Source: Cannabis sativa
Lineage: Eukaryota > Streptophyta > Magnoliopsida > Rosales > Cannabaceae
Length of the DNA stretch: 64,000 nt
Direction: 5' to 3'
NCBI RefSeq assembly: GCF_029168945.1
Contig: NC_083603.1
Location: 52,090,406-52,154,405, forward strand
In this document: piece by piece, positions 47,867 through 59,889 of the stretch
Layout of the letters: each line of letters starts with the position of its first letter
Position numbering within the stretch: position 1 is the first letter of the stretch
Translations under genes and position numbers: made by a program
The notes under the pieces: generated by a model
Told to the model about the DNA's origin: nothing
What the model saw: the letters and a program-made list of their open reading frames with translations, nothing else
The model's database searches: none

Positions 47867-50800
47867 GTATTCTAAGTTGGAATTGCCGTGGGCTTGGGAA
47901 CCCATGGACTATTCAATTCCTTAAAGATATGATTTATTAAAAGAAGCCCATGTTTTTTTTTTTTTTTGTGAGACGTTATGTTTGAAAACTCGACTGGAGC
48001 TTCTAGCATCACAACTTGGTTATGAAGGTCTTTTTTTCGTTTGATGCTCAGGGGACGGTGTGGTTTAGCAATGTTATGGAAGGATAAGGAGGATGCTGAG
48101 ATTGTCGAGTATTCACAAAATCATATAGATATGGTGGTACGATATGATAGCTCTCATATCTGGCGCCTTACGGGGTTATATGGAGAACCTAATCGGTCAT
48201 TGCGGGTCAATACTTGGAATCTTATGAGGGTGCTAAAGGAAGAGAATGATCTCCCTTGGTGTGTTATTCGGGACTTAAATAATGTTCTTAGCCAAGATGA
48301 TAAAAGAGGTGGTAATTCTTATCCTGATTGGCTTATAGATGGCTTTCAACAAACTGTCTCTGATTGTAATCTTGTGGATCTTGAGCTTGTGGGTCATCCG
48401 TTTAATTGGGAGAAGAGTAGGGGCACGGATAGTTGGATCGAAGTGAGGCTGGATAAAGCGCTAGCTACCCCTTCTTGGATGAGTCTGTTTTCGAATGCAC
48501 GGTTGATTAACATGGTCTTTTCCACATCGAATCATTGTCCTCTTTTCTTGGATCCATCTTTTTGGTTCCATGCAGCTTCTAGGAGGGTGTTTCGGTTTGA
48601 GAATGCTTGGCTGCGTGATTTTAATTGCTATACTATTATCCAGGAGCAATGGGAAGCTTGTGTATCAGGTAACATTGTGGACAAAGTGGCGGCTATTCAG
48701 GGTTTGCTTGGTGTGTGGGGTAGGAGCTTAACTGACAATTTTAAGGAGAGAATTCAAAGTTGTAAAGCCAGGGTTGGTGTTCTTAAAGGCTGGTTGGATG
48801 TGGAGTCTCTTTCTGAATATAAGGAGGCGAGAAAACAACTTGCTGAAATCTATCATAAAAAAAAAATCTTTTGGCGGCAAAGATCCAAGCAATTGTGGCT
48901 TAGGGTGGGTGACCAAAACACAAGGTATTTTCACGCTGCTGCTAGCTCAAGACGGAAAAATAATTTCATTCATGAGTTAAAAGATGAGACCGGTTCTTGG
49001 GTTTAGTGGGGGTCAAGTTTGTCTCAGGTTATAATAGACTACTACACCTATATTTTTCATTTTATGGGGTCGAATTGTGCGGAGGTTCTTGAGGTTATTC
49101 AATGATCCATAACATATGAGGATAATGTTGCTCTTTTACAGCTAGTTGTGGAGGAGGAGGTAAGGCATGCTGTCTTCCAAATGCACCTAGACAAGTCACC
49201 TGGGCCTGATGGATTGACACCTGCTTTCTATCAGAAGTGCTGACATATTGTGGGTAAGGATGTTGTTAAGATGGTTCAGGATTTCTTCCGATCTAAGTTC
49301 ATGCCTCGGGGTCTAAATGCTACTAATCTTGTTCTCATTCCGAAGAAGAAGTCTCCTTCTGTTATGGGCGATCTGAGGCCTATTGCTCTTTGCAATGTAT
49401 CATATAAAATCATTTCGAAAGTCATGGCTAATCGGCTCAAAAACTTATTATCAAAGATCATCTCGGAGTTTCAGAGTGCGTTTATTCCTGGGAGGCTCAT
49501 TAATGATAATGTTCTTGGTTCGTTTGAGATATTGCATTATCTTAGACGTAAGCAACAAGGAAAGAATGGTTGTATAGCTCTAAAACTTGATATGAGTAAG
49601 GCATACGATAGGATGGAATGGTCTTTCTTACAAGCTATTTTATTACGGATGGGCTTTGCAGAGGCTTGGATTGACATGATCACGGAATGTCTTCGAATGA
49701 TTTCGTATAATATTGTTCATGGTGGAGAAAGTTTGGGTCCTTTTATCCCATCTCGAGGAATCCGCTAGGGAGATCCGTTGTCGCCGTATCTGTTTATCAT
49801 CTGTGCAGAAGGTTTGTCGGCTCTTATTCGGTTGTATGAAGAGAGGAAGTGGCTTCATAGTTGTCAGGTGACTACGAGGGCTCTTTGTGTTTCCCATATG
49901 TTGTTTGCTGATGACAGCTTTCTCTTTTGTAAGGCAAACAGAGAAGAGGCTCAACGAGTCCTAGAGTTACTGAATACTTTTGAGAGGGCGTCGGGCCAGA
50001 AGGTGAACCTTAGTAAGTCTTCTGTTTTCTTCAATTCTAATACCGATGTCGGGACTCGTGATTCTATTTTGTCTACTCTTCATATGAGGGCAGCAGATGA
50101 TCATAGTTTTTATCTTGGGCTACCTAGTATGGTGGGAAGAAATAAGAATGTCACTTTCGGCTTTCTAAAAGAGAAGGTGAGGAAAAGAATTCACAAGTGG
50201 GATAGTAAACTCCTGTCTAGAGCGGGGAAGGAAGTGCTTTTGAAATCAGTTATTCAATCTTTACTGACTTATGCTATGAGTGTTTTCCTGATCCTGTTGG
50301 AGATTTGTAAAGATGTGGATCAACTTATGGGTAGATACTGGTGGCATACAAAGTCTTCACAAGGCCAAGGGATTCATTGGAGGAGTTGGCATAAGCACCA
50401 AGGGGGTTTGGGTTTTCAAAATCTCAGGGATTTTAATTGAGAAATTTGATTTTCTATACTTACATATACCTAATATTTTTTCCCTAAACTAATACTTTTT
50501 TACATTGAAAATATATGACCTTTTTTCCAAAACACCAAAAATACTCCTCTCAAAAACTCAAACCCTTTCTACATTGAATTTTTTTTTCAATTTTTCTGGG
50601 CTTTTAAGGGGTCGGGTCCAATGGGGCCCGATGTCGTCCAATGCCCGTCCGATGGGGCATTTTTTTGGGGTTTTGAAGTCGAGTTAATTGGGCCCGATAC
50701 CAATTTTTTTTGGGTTTTAAGGTCGGGTCCGATGCCCCATTCGATGGGCCCGATGCCTCGTCCGATGGGGTCCGAACCCAAAAAAATTGGTTTTTGTGCG

Positions 50801-52625
50801 GTACCGTGCGTGTCTCGATCGGAGTGGTCCGATAACGGTGCTGGTGGCGGTGGGTGGCCGTCCGTCGTTGTGCGGTGCTATCGGTGGCGGTGGGTGGTCA
50901 TCCGTCGTCATCGAAGGTGAAGCCGATGGTGGTGGGTGTGGGTGTACCGTGTGAGAGGGAGAGAGAGAGAACTTTTGAGCCTTTTGATTTTAGTTTTTCA
51001 AATGGGAGGGGTTTTTTGTGGGTAATTAGTAATGTGGTCATATATGATCAATTTTAATAGTTATGGATTTAGGGAAAAAATTTTAGGGTATTGTAAGCAT
51101 GAAATTTCAAATTTCCCTTTTAATTTAGCTATGTTAGGTAAGCAAGGTTGAAGGCTTTTGACGAATAATAGTTCCTTCTTGGCTCGGTGTTTAAAGCCAG
51201 GTATTACCCCCATTCCTCGTTTCTTGATGCTGAATTAGGTGCTAATCCAAGCTACGTGTGGCGGAGTGTTCTAGAAGAAAATTTTGTGGTTAAGATGGGT
51301 GCGAGATGGCGTGTTGGAGCCGATGTTTCTATACCGGTTCTTAACCAACCACGACTTCCTTGTGAGGAACATCCGTATGTTACCTCTTCTCATGTGGCTC
51401 TCCATGATTGTAAAGTCAATAATTTATTAAAAGTGGGCTCTCTTGAGTGGGATGAGGAATTTCTTCACGATTTATTTGTTCAAAGGGATATTGATTTGAT
51501 CCGTTGTATTCCGTTGTCTCCGTCTTCAGTAGAGGATGCTTGGTTTTGGATGTTGGAGACTCATGGGGATTATTCCGTCAAAAGTACTTATCGCGCCTTA
51601 CAAGTAAGCAATGGTAGGTGGAATACTCAAGGTAATTCGGGTTTTTGGAGGATGTTTTGGAACTTGAAATTGCCTCCTAAGGTGAAGAATTTTCTTTGGC
51701 GGGGTCTTACTAATTGTCTCCCTACTCTTGTGTCTCTACAGTCTAAAAAGGTGCACGTGAGCTGATTGTGTCCGATGTGTAATCGGGAGGATGAGACAAT
51801 TTTTCATATAATGGTTAGTTGCGTTATTACCAGAGTTGTCTGGACAGGGGGTTGGGAGGGACGGTTGGAGGGGGTGAAGCTGCTGTGTTTGGCAGCTAGT
51901 TTGATAATGTTTGTAAGTTTTAGCCTATGGATCATGTTGAGAGGCTTGCTATGCTTCTTTGGGGAGCTCGTAATGACTTGGTGTGGAATAATAAGGCTTT
52001 CTCGCTAGAGAGGGTGGTGAATGCTGCAATTACTTACCTTGATTCTTGGAAGAATGCTCAGCTGGAAAGGAGAGTTGTGTCGCCAGTTTTTGGTCCGAAT
52101 ACTTCTGGGAGTAAGCAATGGGCTAAACCTTGTTTCGGTGAGATTAAGGTTAATTGTGATGCTCCTGTCTTTGTAGATGACAATAGTCTCAGTTTGGGGT
52201 AAATTGCTCGGGATCATAATGGTTTATTCATTGATGTGTTGGCGGTTAAAACGTATGGTCATGCCCGACCCGTTTTTGGCTGAAGCTATGGCGTTGAAGG
52301 ACGTGCTCAGTTGGGTGAAGGGAAGGTGGGTTGAGGGGGTGTGCCTGCTGGTGTGGTTATGGAGTCGGACTCACTGCTGCTCGTGCAAGTTGTGCAACAG
52401 AAGAAGCGGTTGTTGTCTCCGGTGGGGCTTTTAATTTCAGATTGTGTTGCTCTTATGCAATCCTCTCTTTTGTTTTCCATTTCAATTAATTTTATTAACC
52501 GGTCCGGGAACCAGGCGGCTAACTTTTTAGCTCGTTTTTCTAGTTCTTTTCTTGGCTGTGTTTCCCACGGGAGCTATGTCTCTGCTGGTTTGGAAGCTAT
52601 CTTGGTAGCTGATTTATTTGAATAA
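47863..52625 (+). pseudogene. LINE-2 ORF2 (endonuclease, reverse transcriptase, RNase H), broken
   Basis: Begins MSILSWNCRGLGNP at 47863. In-frame stops or shifts near 47938, 48030, 49006 and 49242, and TAG at 49766-49768 where the family has Gln in the IRQGDP motif, plus 51763-51765 and 52199. Endonuclease motifs are eroded (RDLN for GDFN, SNH for SDH). Recognisable: PGPDGLTPAFYQ, LRPIALCN, QSAFIPGRLI, KLDMSKAYDRMEW, GDPLSPYLF, LLFADDSFLF, zinc-binding CPMCNREDETIFHIMVSC, RNase H NCDAPVF, EAMALKDVL, ESDSLLLV, NRSGNQAANFLAR. Interrupted by the DNA element at 50439-51117. Dead copy. Confidence 0.88.
50439..51117. mobile_element. Small DNA transposon (MITE-like, 679 bp) inside LINE-2 ORF2
   Basis: Left end GAGAAATTTGATTTTC and right end GAAATTTCAAATTTCCC are imperfect inverted repeats, with an 8-bp duplication TTTTAATT (50431-50438, 51118-51125). 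The LINE frame resumes exactly after removal (LRDFN then LAMLGKQ). The middle (about 50610-50930) is GC-rich and internally repetitive (CCGATGGGGC-like and GGTGGCGGTGGGTGG-like units). No transposase. Could be hAT- or Mutator-derived. Confidence 0.85.
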
Positions 52626-52650
52626 AAGTTAATTTTTTGGTTCAAAAAAA

Positions 52651-52787
52651 TAACTTTTCAAAATTGTAAATTGTTGGTGTACTTTCTTAGGCCTAATAGG
52701 CCCATCAAAACATGCAACTCAACAGCCCAAATAAACAGAAAGCCCAAAAGAGAGAGAGAAATCGTCGAGCTCAACAAGACTGCAAAA
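52651..52787 (+). promoter_or_regulatory. Proximal promoter and leader of the RS-protein gene, with three site II-like motifs
   Basis: Between the LINE-2 A-tail and the start codon lie GGCCCA (52699-52704), AGCCCA (52724-52729) and AGCCCA (52741-52746), the reverse of TGGGCC/T. These site II-type elements are common in promoters of constitutively expressed plant genes. Some may lie in the 5' UTR, because the transcription start is not known. Confidence 0.5.
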
Positions 52788-55425
52788 ATGGAGGAAGAGA
52801 AAGCCGCGGCGTACTACGACGAGTTGACTCGGCGAGGCGAAGGAGCCGCCAGATTCAAACAAGGCCTGGGCTTCTCAGCCACACCGTCGAGTACCGCTGA
52901 TGTCCCATCAAGAGGCTCGGCTCTCCCTTCTTCTTCCTCGGTTTCTTTCCTCAGCAGTTTCGTCAAGGCTTCTAGCCCAACCAAGACTACTGAGCATCAG
53001 AAACAAGCTCAATTAGAATCCATACAGAACAAGCTCACGAAGAAGAATAAACTTAGTCCGACCCGAGAATCAGGACAACAACGACACCATTCTAGGGTTT
53101 CTCAGAGAGACGAAAGGAGTTCCAGGAGGCGGAGTAGGAGCCGTGATCGGGAGCGGGATCGTCATTCGAGGCGGCGGAGTACGAGCAGAGATAGGTATAG
53201 GGATGGGGATAGAGATCGACATAGGAGGAGGAAAAGGAGTAGGAGTAGGAGTAGGAGTCGGAGTCGGAGTCGGAGCTTCTCGCCTCGGAGCCGGAGAGTT
53301 GAGAGAAGGAATCGGAGCCCTTCACCAAGAGAGCGTAGATCGAAGAAGGAACAGGGTCGCGATGGAAGAGTAGGGGGACAACTTAGTAATGCCCGAAAGG
53401 AAAAGAATGTGAACTATTCGAAGTTGATTGAAGGCTATGATTTGATGGTAAGCTTGTCTAGCTTCCACTTTGCATAGATTTGTGATTCAAATTTTGGATT
53501 TTGTTATGATTCAAGCTTGAATATTTTGGATTGGTATGGAATCTTAATGTGGTGGAGTTAATCTTACATAAGTTCTCTGTTTGTGCGATCAGTCACCAGC
53601 TGAAAGAGTCAAAGCGAAGATGAAGCTTCAACTAGCTGAGACTGGTAAGTTTTAAAGACAGTAGTGGACTATTTGGTATGGTTATGCTGGGTTCGTAGAA
53701 CTCCTGTATAGATTATTCTAATAGTTTCCATCACAAGTTTTTAAGGGGTTGTTTTTAAAATGAGAACCTAGAAGGATAGGATTTGACTGGAAAAGTGGTA
53801 AAGTGAATAGAACAACAACTGATTGTGTACCTTATTTTGCATTCTTTGTATCATTGAACTATATGTAGTAGTTGAACTTGGACAAATGTTGTTGCACAGC
53901 AATCGTTTCAATTAAGAAGTTAATGTGGTTGTTGATGTCAATCTGAATGTTTTCTAATCTCCTCCATGTAAATTATATGTAGTATTATAATCAGTTTTAT
54001 GTGTGCAAGCTGTTAATCCTGACAACTCTATCCTAGAAACTCGTCTCAAACTTTTGAACAATTATCTCTTATTATCAAGTAATTAGTATAGTTGATTGTG
54101 TTGTATTTTTAGAAGTTAACTATTCTATGACTGATCACATGGTAAAGTTAAGTCAAATATATCGAAGATCTTGGCAGAAAGAAATTATGCTAAAGTCTTA
54201 CCGGATACCTATCTAGTACATTTTCTAAATTATGGGTTTCTTCATTTAGTGTTTTGCTTTATTTGCTGTCGTGTATAATGTATTATAGATGTAAACCTTG
54301 ACTGCAGCTGAAAAGGATGCAACGAAAGGCATGGGATCAGGTTGGGAAAGGTTTGAGTTCAACAAAGATGCACCCCTTGATGATGAGGAAGAAGTTGAAG
54401 GTTAAATATTTTTACAAAACTGTGTTTGATACATCTGGTGAAGTATCAATTAATTATGTTATTCATTTATTTTCTTGTTTTATGTTTCCCTTGCGTGATT
54501 TTTTTTGGCAGTTTATTGCCACTATTTAGAGTTATTTACCTGTTACTGTAAATTTCCTTTCTCCTTGGCGCTGAAACTTTAATTGTTTTGCTGTACCTCT
54601 AAGAAGTGATAACTGCTTCTTTATTCCATACCCAACACATGATTTTGTTACATAATCTCACTCCAAAAGACTAGCTTATGAAAGTAGGGTGCCCAAGTGG
54701 TTATAAATAGCCAACCGATCCCATATTTGGTACGGGGTAGATCCTAACAAATGCATAGAGATCCTAACCAATGCATAGATCGTGAATGAATCAGATTGTC
54801 GTAGACATTGGCTGAATTAAAATGTTTGTCTTAACCCTGTTAGCATAAGGTAGTATTTTGCTTGTGCATGACATCTTCATTTGTCAACAGCTGCCGAAGA
54901 TGATACAGCATTAGTGAAGCACATTGGCCAAAGCTTTCGATTCTCTGCAGTCAAGGTATATTTGTATTCTCAGTTGCAGTTGATGATTCTGTTCCTGGCT
55001 ATGGCTTCATGCATTTCTGATCTAGCAACTGTTTGTTTGTGGATATGTAATGTTTTTGTATCTAATGTTATTTCTTCCGTATCATATTGAAGTCAAAAAG
55101 GGAAGAGCAAATCAGAGTTGCTCATGATGAGGCCATGTTTGGTGCATCAATTATTCCTCTTACCACTTCAAGTGATGGCGAAGCTGCTACTGAAGCTGAG
55201 GTTGAGACTGAGACGGATAAAAGAGAGTTGAATGAAAATGATCTTGGTGCAAATCTTTTAAGTGAGAAGGTAAAAACTCTTGTTTCTCTCTCTCTTTTTT
55301 TTTTTTTTTTTTTTTTTGAGAAAGAAAGATATAGTTGTTAGTTTGATTTATTGTTTTCTTGGCTGCAGGTTCTTGCGAAACAACAAGGTTCTTGGCGTGA
55401 TCGTGCTCGTGGGCAAAGGAGCTGA
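52788..55425 (+). CDS. Arginine/serine-rich (RS-domain) nuclear protein, six coding exons, 367 aa
   Basis: The only host gene I can support. Exons 52788-53447, 53593-53644, 54308-54400, 54891-54955, 55093-55269, 55369-55425. All introns are GT-AG and phases match, giving 1104 nt. Start MEEEKAAAYYDELTRRGEG is preceded by AAAA. Residues 1-30 look conserved-like, 45-65 Ser-rich, 108-187 a dense RS/RD-rich domain with a (RS)n run, then a C-terminal region with MSPAERVKAKMK, GMGSGWERFEF, an acidic stretch, IGQSFRFSAVK, KREEQIRVAHDEAMFG, ending GSWRDRARGQRS. RS domains mediate protein contacts in spliceosome assembly and nuclear speckles, so a role in pre-mRNA splicing is likely. There is no RRM. 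I do not recognise the exact orthologue. Resembles proteins labelled serine/arginine repetitive matrix-like. Confidence 0.88.
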
Positions 55426-55935
55426 GATGAACAAAATTAATTATGCAAGGCAGGTTTGCATTCTCACCAGAATTTGAACTTTGAAGTGGCCCACATTGGA
55501 TTCTGATACCATAGATTGAATTCCAGAAATGACAATTTGCCACAGGAAATCTCTTGTGACTCTTGATGGAAACTGCAGAGAATGAACTTCTACTGACAAG
55601 AGTGAAGCTTCAGGCTAAATGGTAAATTTAGTGTAGAGAACTTTAGACACTTTGTGGTTTCTTCTTAATGTCACCGCTGTTTAAGCTAAAGCATACCTGA
55701 GAATCCACACTTACCTTGGAATATTCTTGGAAAAACGGTTTGATTCTTTGTTGGTTAATCATAGACAAAGTTTCCAGTATGTGATGTCTTCAATAGATAT
55801 AGCTAAGCAAGCTTCGAAATGTAGTCTAGTTTTTACCAGTATAGAAACATTGTATTTGTGATGTTAATCATATGTTACTAAAATTTAGGAGAAAACATAT
55901 CTTTTTCTTTTTTTTTTAAATAAAATAAAATAAAT
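55426..55935 (+). other. Probable 3' UTR and downstream flank of the RS-protein gene
   Basis: Moderately AT-rich transcribed-looking sequence after the TGA. AATAAAATAAAATAAATA near 55919 could supply a polyadenylation signal. The end of the transcript is not determined. Confidence 0.4.
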
Positions 55936-58590
55936 ATAATTCAATGGACTGAACATTTATTTCATTTCATTATAATTGTCTCCAAAGAATAAATAATTGT
56001 TCAAATTTCAAGATGCAGAGACAGTCATTCTAAAATTTTCAATAATTTTATTTTTTTTGGGCAAAATTGATTTTCTATTTAACTAAGTCCTAAAATTGTA
56101 TCAAATTTTGATATTTACTATGTGTATTCGCAATAATATTAGTAACAAATCTACTAGACATAGAGTTTTAATTTTTTTTATAACTTAATAAATAATATTT
56201 TTTAATTAATTAAGTTATTATTGATATATATATTATTATATTATTAGTTTTTAAAATATATATTTTTTGAATAAATTAAATATGAATTTAATATATCATA
56301 TGATTTTAGAATTGCTGTTATTATTGTATCTAGTCAATACTATATTTAAAGTTGTTATCATTATTGTATTTTATCTATTGACGTCATTAGCATTTGAATA
56401 GGTTTGTTATGCATAAAAAAATCAATTTAATAATGAGTTAATTACACACTTTTGTATATAAGAGAGCTTATGACTCCATGTCTAAAATAAATAAAACAAA
56501 TAAAACGGCCTAAAATTTTCAGCATAAAATATAATGAATTATTAAAATAAATAAGAATATTTTTTTAAAAAAATAATTATCAATATTTTTTAAATTTATT
56601 GATACTGTAGGTCTTTAAACTATACATGTTTTGGTAAGATAGTTTTTAAATTTTATTTTTTGGTAAATTGGTCACCAAATTTTTATTGAAAACATAAAGT
56701 CCTCACTCTTAAATGATGATATTTTATTTATTTATTTATTTTTGTATTGATTTTAAATAGTTTTATATTAATATATTATCAAATTAAATAAATATATATT
56801 TTTTAAATATGTCAAAATAAGAAGAAGAAAAGAACAAATTAAAACGCTTAAATAATAATATATATTTTATTTTTAATAAACTATCAAAGTAAATTATATT
56901 TCAAAATTTATTTTTAATTTATGTTTTGCGGCGAACTCATGAAATTTTACTATCGTTAATGTAAAATTTAAATAATCAATAAATATATATACAATTTAAA
57001 AATTATTAAAATTATAATAGTACATAATCAACTATAAAATATAAAAAAAATTTACATAAAAAAAAAATACAAAATGATCATTTTATTACACTTATACCCC
57101 CACAAGGCTTGGACAATATTTTTTTATCTTTAATCCTCTTTTATTTACTAAAATACCTCTTACACACATCATACATGACTATCTCACTTAAAGTTTTTCC
57201 TTTCTTTTTTTTTTTTTTTTTTTTTCCATTTTTCAGCTTTGATTTTTAATTGGTCATCCATAATCATATTCAGTTTCTCCCCCTTAATTTCTCAACACGA
57301 TTTAAACCTTGATCTTTCCATCATCTCAACTTCTTCCCCACGATTTCTTTTCTGTTTTGTTCTTCTTCTACAATTTTCTATATAATGACAATAACTTCCT
57401 CATCATCTTCTCCATCACTGCTGCAAAAAAAAAAAAAAATTCTTGTTAAACATCGAAAAGCTCCATATATGGGTGTCAAATCGGTTGAAAAAGAAAAAGA
57501 AAGATGAATATGATTTCGTTGCACCCTTACCTAAACAGATGAAGGATTCTGGTAATAAGAAATCTAAAAGCGTTTGATTTTCTAATGGTAAAAAGAGGAA
57601 GAAACAAGTTGCTCGCTTGAATGAGCTTTGTTTCAAGTTTTTGTTTAGTTTCTGCTCTAACTTTAGTTCTATTACTTTTGGATGTTGTTAATATTTTTTT
57701 GATTCGTGTTGTTTATTAGTCTTTTTTAGGTTTGATTTGTTGTTTCGATTGTTTTAGGTTCATTTGTATTGCTCATTAGTTGGATTTAGGGTTTTTTTTT
57801 CTAACTTCGGAATCAATTTTTGCTTGTTGACTTTCTTATGGGTGTTGTTATTATTTGTGTATTTTTATATTTTGGAATCATTTTTTCATATTTTATCTTC
57901 TATTATAAGCTGAGTCTTTGTGTATATATGTATATAAAAGTTAACATACCATAAGTTTGATGAAATGCCTTTAAGAAAGAAGATATCTCCAATTTCATTT
58001 TTTTTCTTCTTTAAGTTGAGTTATTTTCTTCTTGATATTGTTTTACTGTTTGTAAAAAGGAGAAGAATCAAACTCCTCGTTTGATTGAGGTTTGTATTGC
58101 ATTTTTTTATTTTGCCATATTTTAGGTTTTATCTCTTTTAGGTATGATTCCTATGTTTTGATAAATATTATTTCCTAGTTTGTTTTAGGTCTGTTATTGA
58201 GTTTCATCTGTATTTTGTATTAGATGGTTTTAGGTTTCTTTCCGTTTCTCAACTTGAGAACCATTTTTCTCTTTTTAATGGTTTATTTTACTTGCTGTTG
58301 ATTTTAATTTTTATGGTTTTGAATTTATGCATGTTGAATACTTATTGCAGTGATTTGTTATTTTTATTATTTTTAATGAATTTCTTAGGTTTCGTTTATG
58401 ATTCATTAATTGTTTTTGTTGATATTCATGATTATATTTATAGATTGTTGCAGATTTTAATTTTGATGTGAAAGCTCTACTATGAGTAGTGGAGATTGCT
58501 TCTCCACTTGGTCAGGAAAAAAAGTATATTTTATTTATGTTGTTGCATTTTAGTTGTTGATGTGTTTCAATATAGTTATTTTTAACTATT
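55936..58590. other. AT-rich intergenic sequence, no gene assigned
   Basis: Low-complexity AT sequence to about 57060, then somewhat more mixed sequence with T runs and short Lys/Arg-rich open stretches near 57470-57620. These may be upstream pieces of the Ulp1-like remnant that follows, but they are too eroded to assign. Confidence 0.5.
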
Positions 58591-58607
58591 TTGATTATTG
58601 TTTTATT

Positions 58608-58840
58608 GCACATTGATTGTAGTCTCTTTGTTGTTGCATTTGCTGAGTTCTTTATACATGAAAAAGATGTTCCACTAGATTTTGATATCAGAGCTTATCG
58701 CACGAGGCTTGCTATGCTTTGTTTGTATATGATAAAAGGAAAAATGAAGAAAACATTGATAGTGAGTATGAGAAGCCTTGGAAGTCTATGAAGAATGTTC
58801 AAGGGAAGAACAAGAGTTTGGTAATTGGAGACTGATTTCT
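58608..58840 (+). pseudogene. Ulp1-like (C48) cysteine protease C-terminal fragment
   Basis: The frame reads HIDCSLFVVAFAEFFIHEKD then LDFDIRAYRTRLAMLCLYM. This matches the end of plant Ulp1-type proteases, including those carried by transposons: DCG(V/I)FV-A(F/Y)AE, with DC holding the catalytic Cys, then a RxR-A-L tail. Here the Gly after Cys is Ser. A frame change near 58745 continues as EYEKPWKSMKNVQGKNKSL to a stop. The His and Asp parts of the active site are not seen upstream. Probably a captured or transposon-borne SUMO-protease relic. Confidence 0.55.
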
Positions 58841-59880
58841 ATAGCCTGTTGAATGTTATTATATATTTTAACTGTTTGTTTTTTTAATGCTAGATGTTAA
58901 GACTTGGTTATTCATGTTATAGTTCTATAGTTGTTTTTCTTTTTGTTTAAGAACAGAATATCATATTGTTATCTTTTTTTGAGACAATGTAGTACTTTAG
59001 TTATAATGCATATGTTTTTGTGCGAGTTTCTCATTATGCTGATATATAAAATGTTTGATTCAACTGTGGGACAACGTTTATTCAACATGTCTAATTATTA
59101 TATCTATGAAAGTAGTTAGAGAAATCACTTGAATCTTCTGAACAATGTGTTATGTGTAACATCTGCTATACAACTATCATTCAACAGATTGACAATTGTT
59201 GAATAACCAACATGCCTGTCAACGTAATAAGAAAAGTTTTTTTTTAACTTCTATTAATGTTTCAAATATGGTGTTGCTAATGCTTTACATTTTTGATAAT
59301 ATGTTGGATTTAACATTCAACTACAAAACAACTATTATGCAACTTTTTTCAAAACTAATAATGTATTAAATGTAATAACAATGTATTAAAGTAACATTTT
59401 CTGCCTGTAAAAGTTCATAGAAAAAAATTAAATAATTTAAATTAATGTTCTCTCAATATCTAATTGTTTGGTTATGGCATGTCTTCCAGTTGTGACTTTT
59501 TTGGCCATATTTGCTGCACTTATTCTGTGTTTTTGTATCCCATGCACCTAAAAATCTTCTTTTCCTTGATCTTCTAGATCACACACAATAGATATCTTGT
59601 GAAGTCATGTTCTTTCAATTTTAGTTGTATGTAGAAGAATTGTTAGACTTCTATTAACCAACTTTATATCAACTAATTTAGTATATTAATAAAACTAACT
59701 ATGTTATAAAAGTTTCTTTAAAGAGCTTTGTATTGTATTGACGATATGAAACACCTGTAAACGTGATAAATTCATTGCGTCATTATCAGTTTGTAATAAT
59801 TGACATGTCAAGTTTCAGAGCATTAGCAAAACGATTATGCAACTGTGATGCAAAATTGAGTGAGTTGTGGTTGTTTTACT
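58841..59880. other. AT-rich intergenic sequence, no gene seen
   Basis: No coding frame, RNA gene or element boundary recognised. Confidence 0.5.
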
Positions 59881-59889
59881 TAAGGAAGT

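Larger units (their letters stand above)
45793..52650 (+). mobile_element. L1-type LINE, degenerate (LINE-2 of this window)
   Basis: Same order as LINE-1: leader, ORF1 with DUF4283 and knuckle, ORF2 with endonuclease, reverse transcriptase and RNase H, AATAAA at 52621 and an A-run at 52644-52650. TAACTTTT occurs just before (45781-45788) and just after (52651-52658), extendable to 12 bp with one mismatch, a likely target duplication. It carries several stops and frame shifts and a 679 bp DNA element (50439-51117). The leader 45930-46450 is GT-rich and repetitive. Confidence 0.8.
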
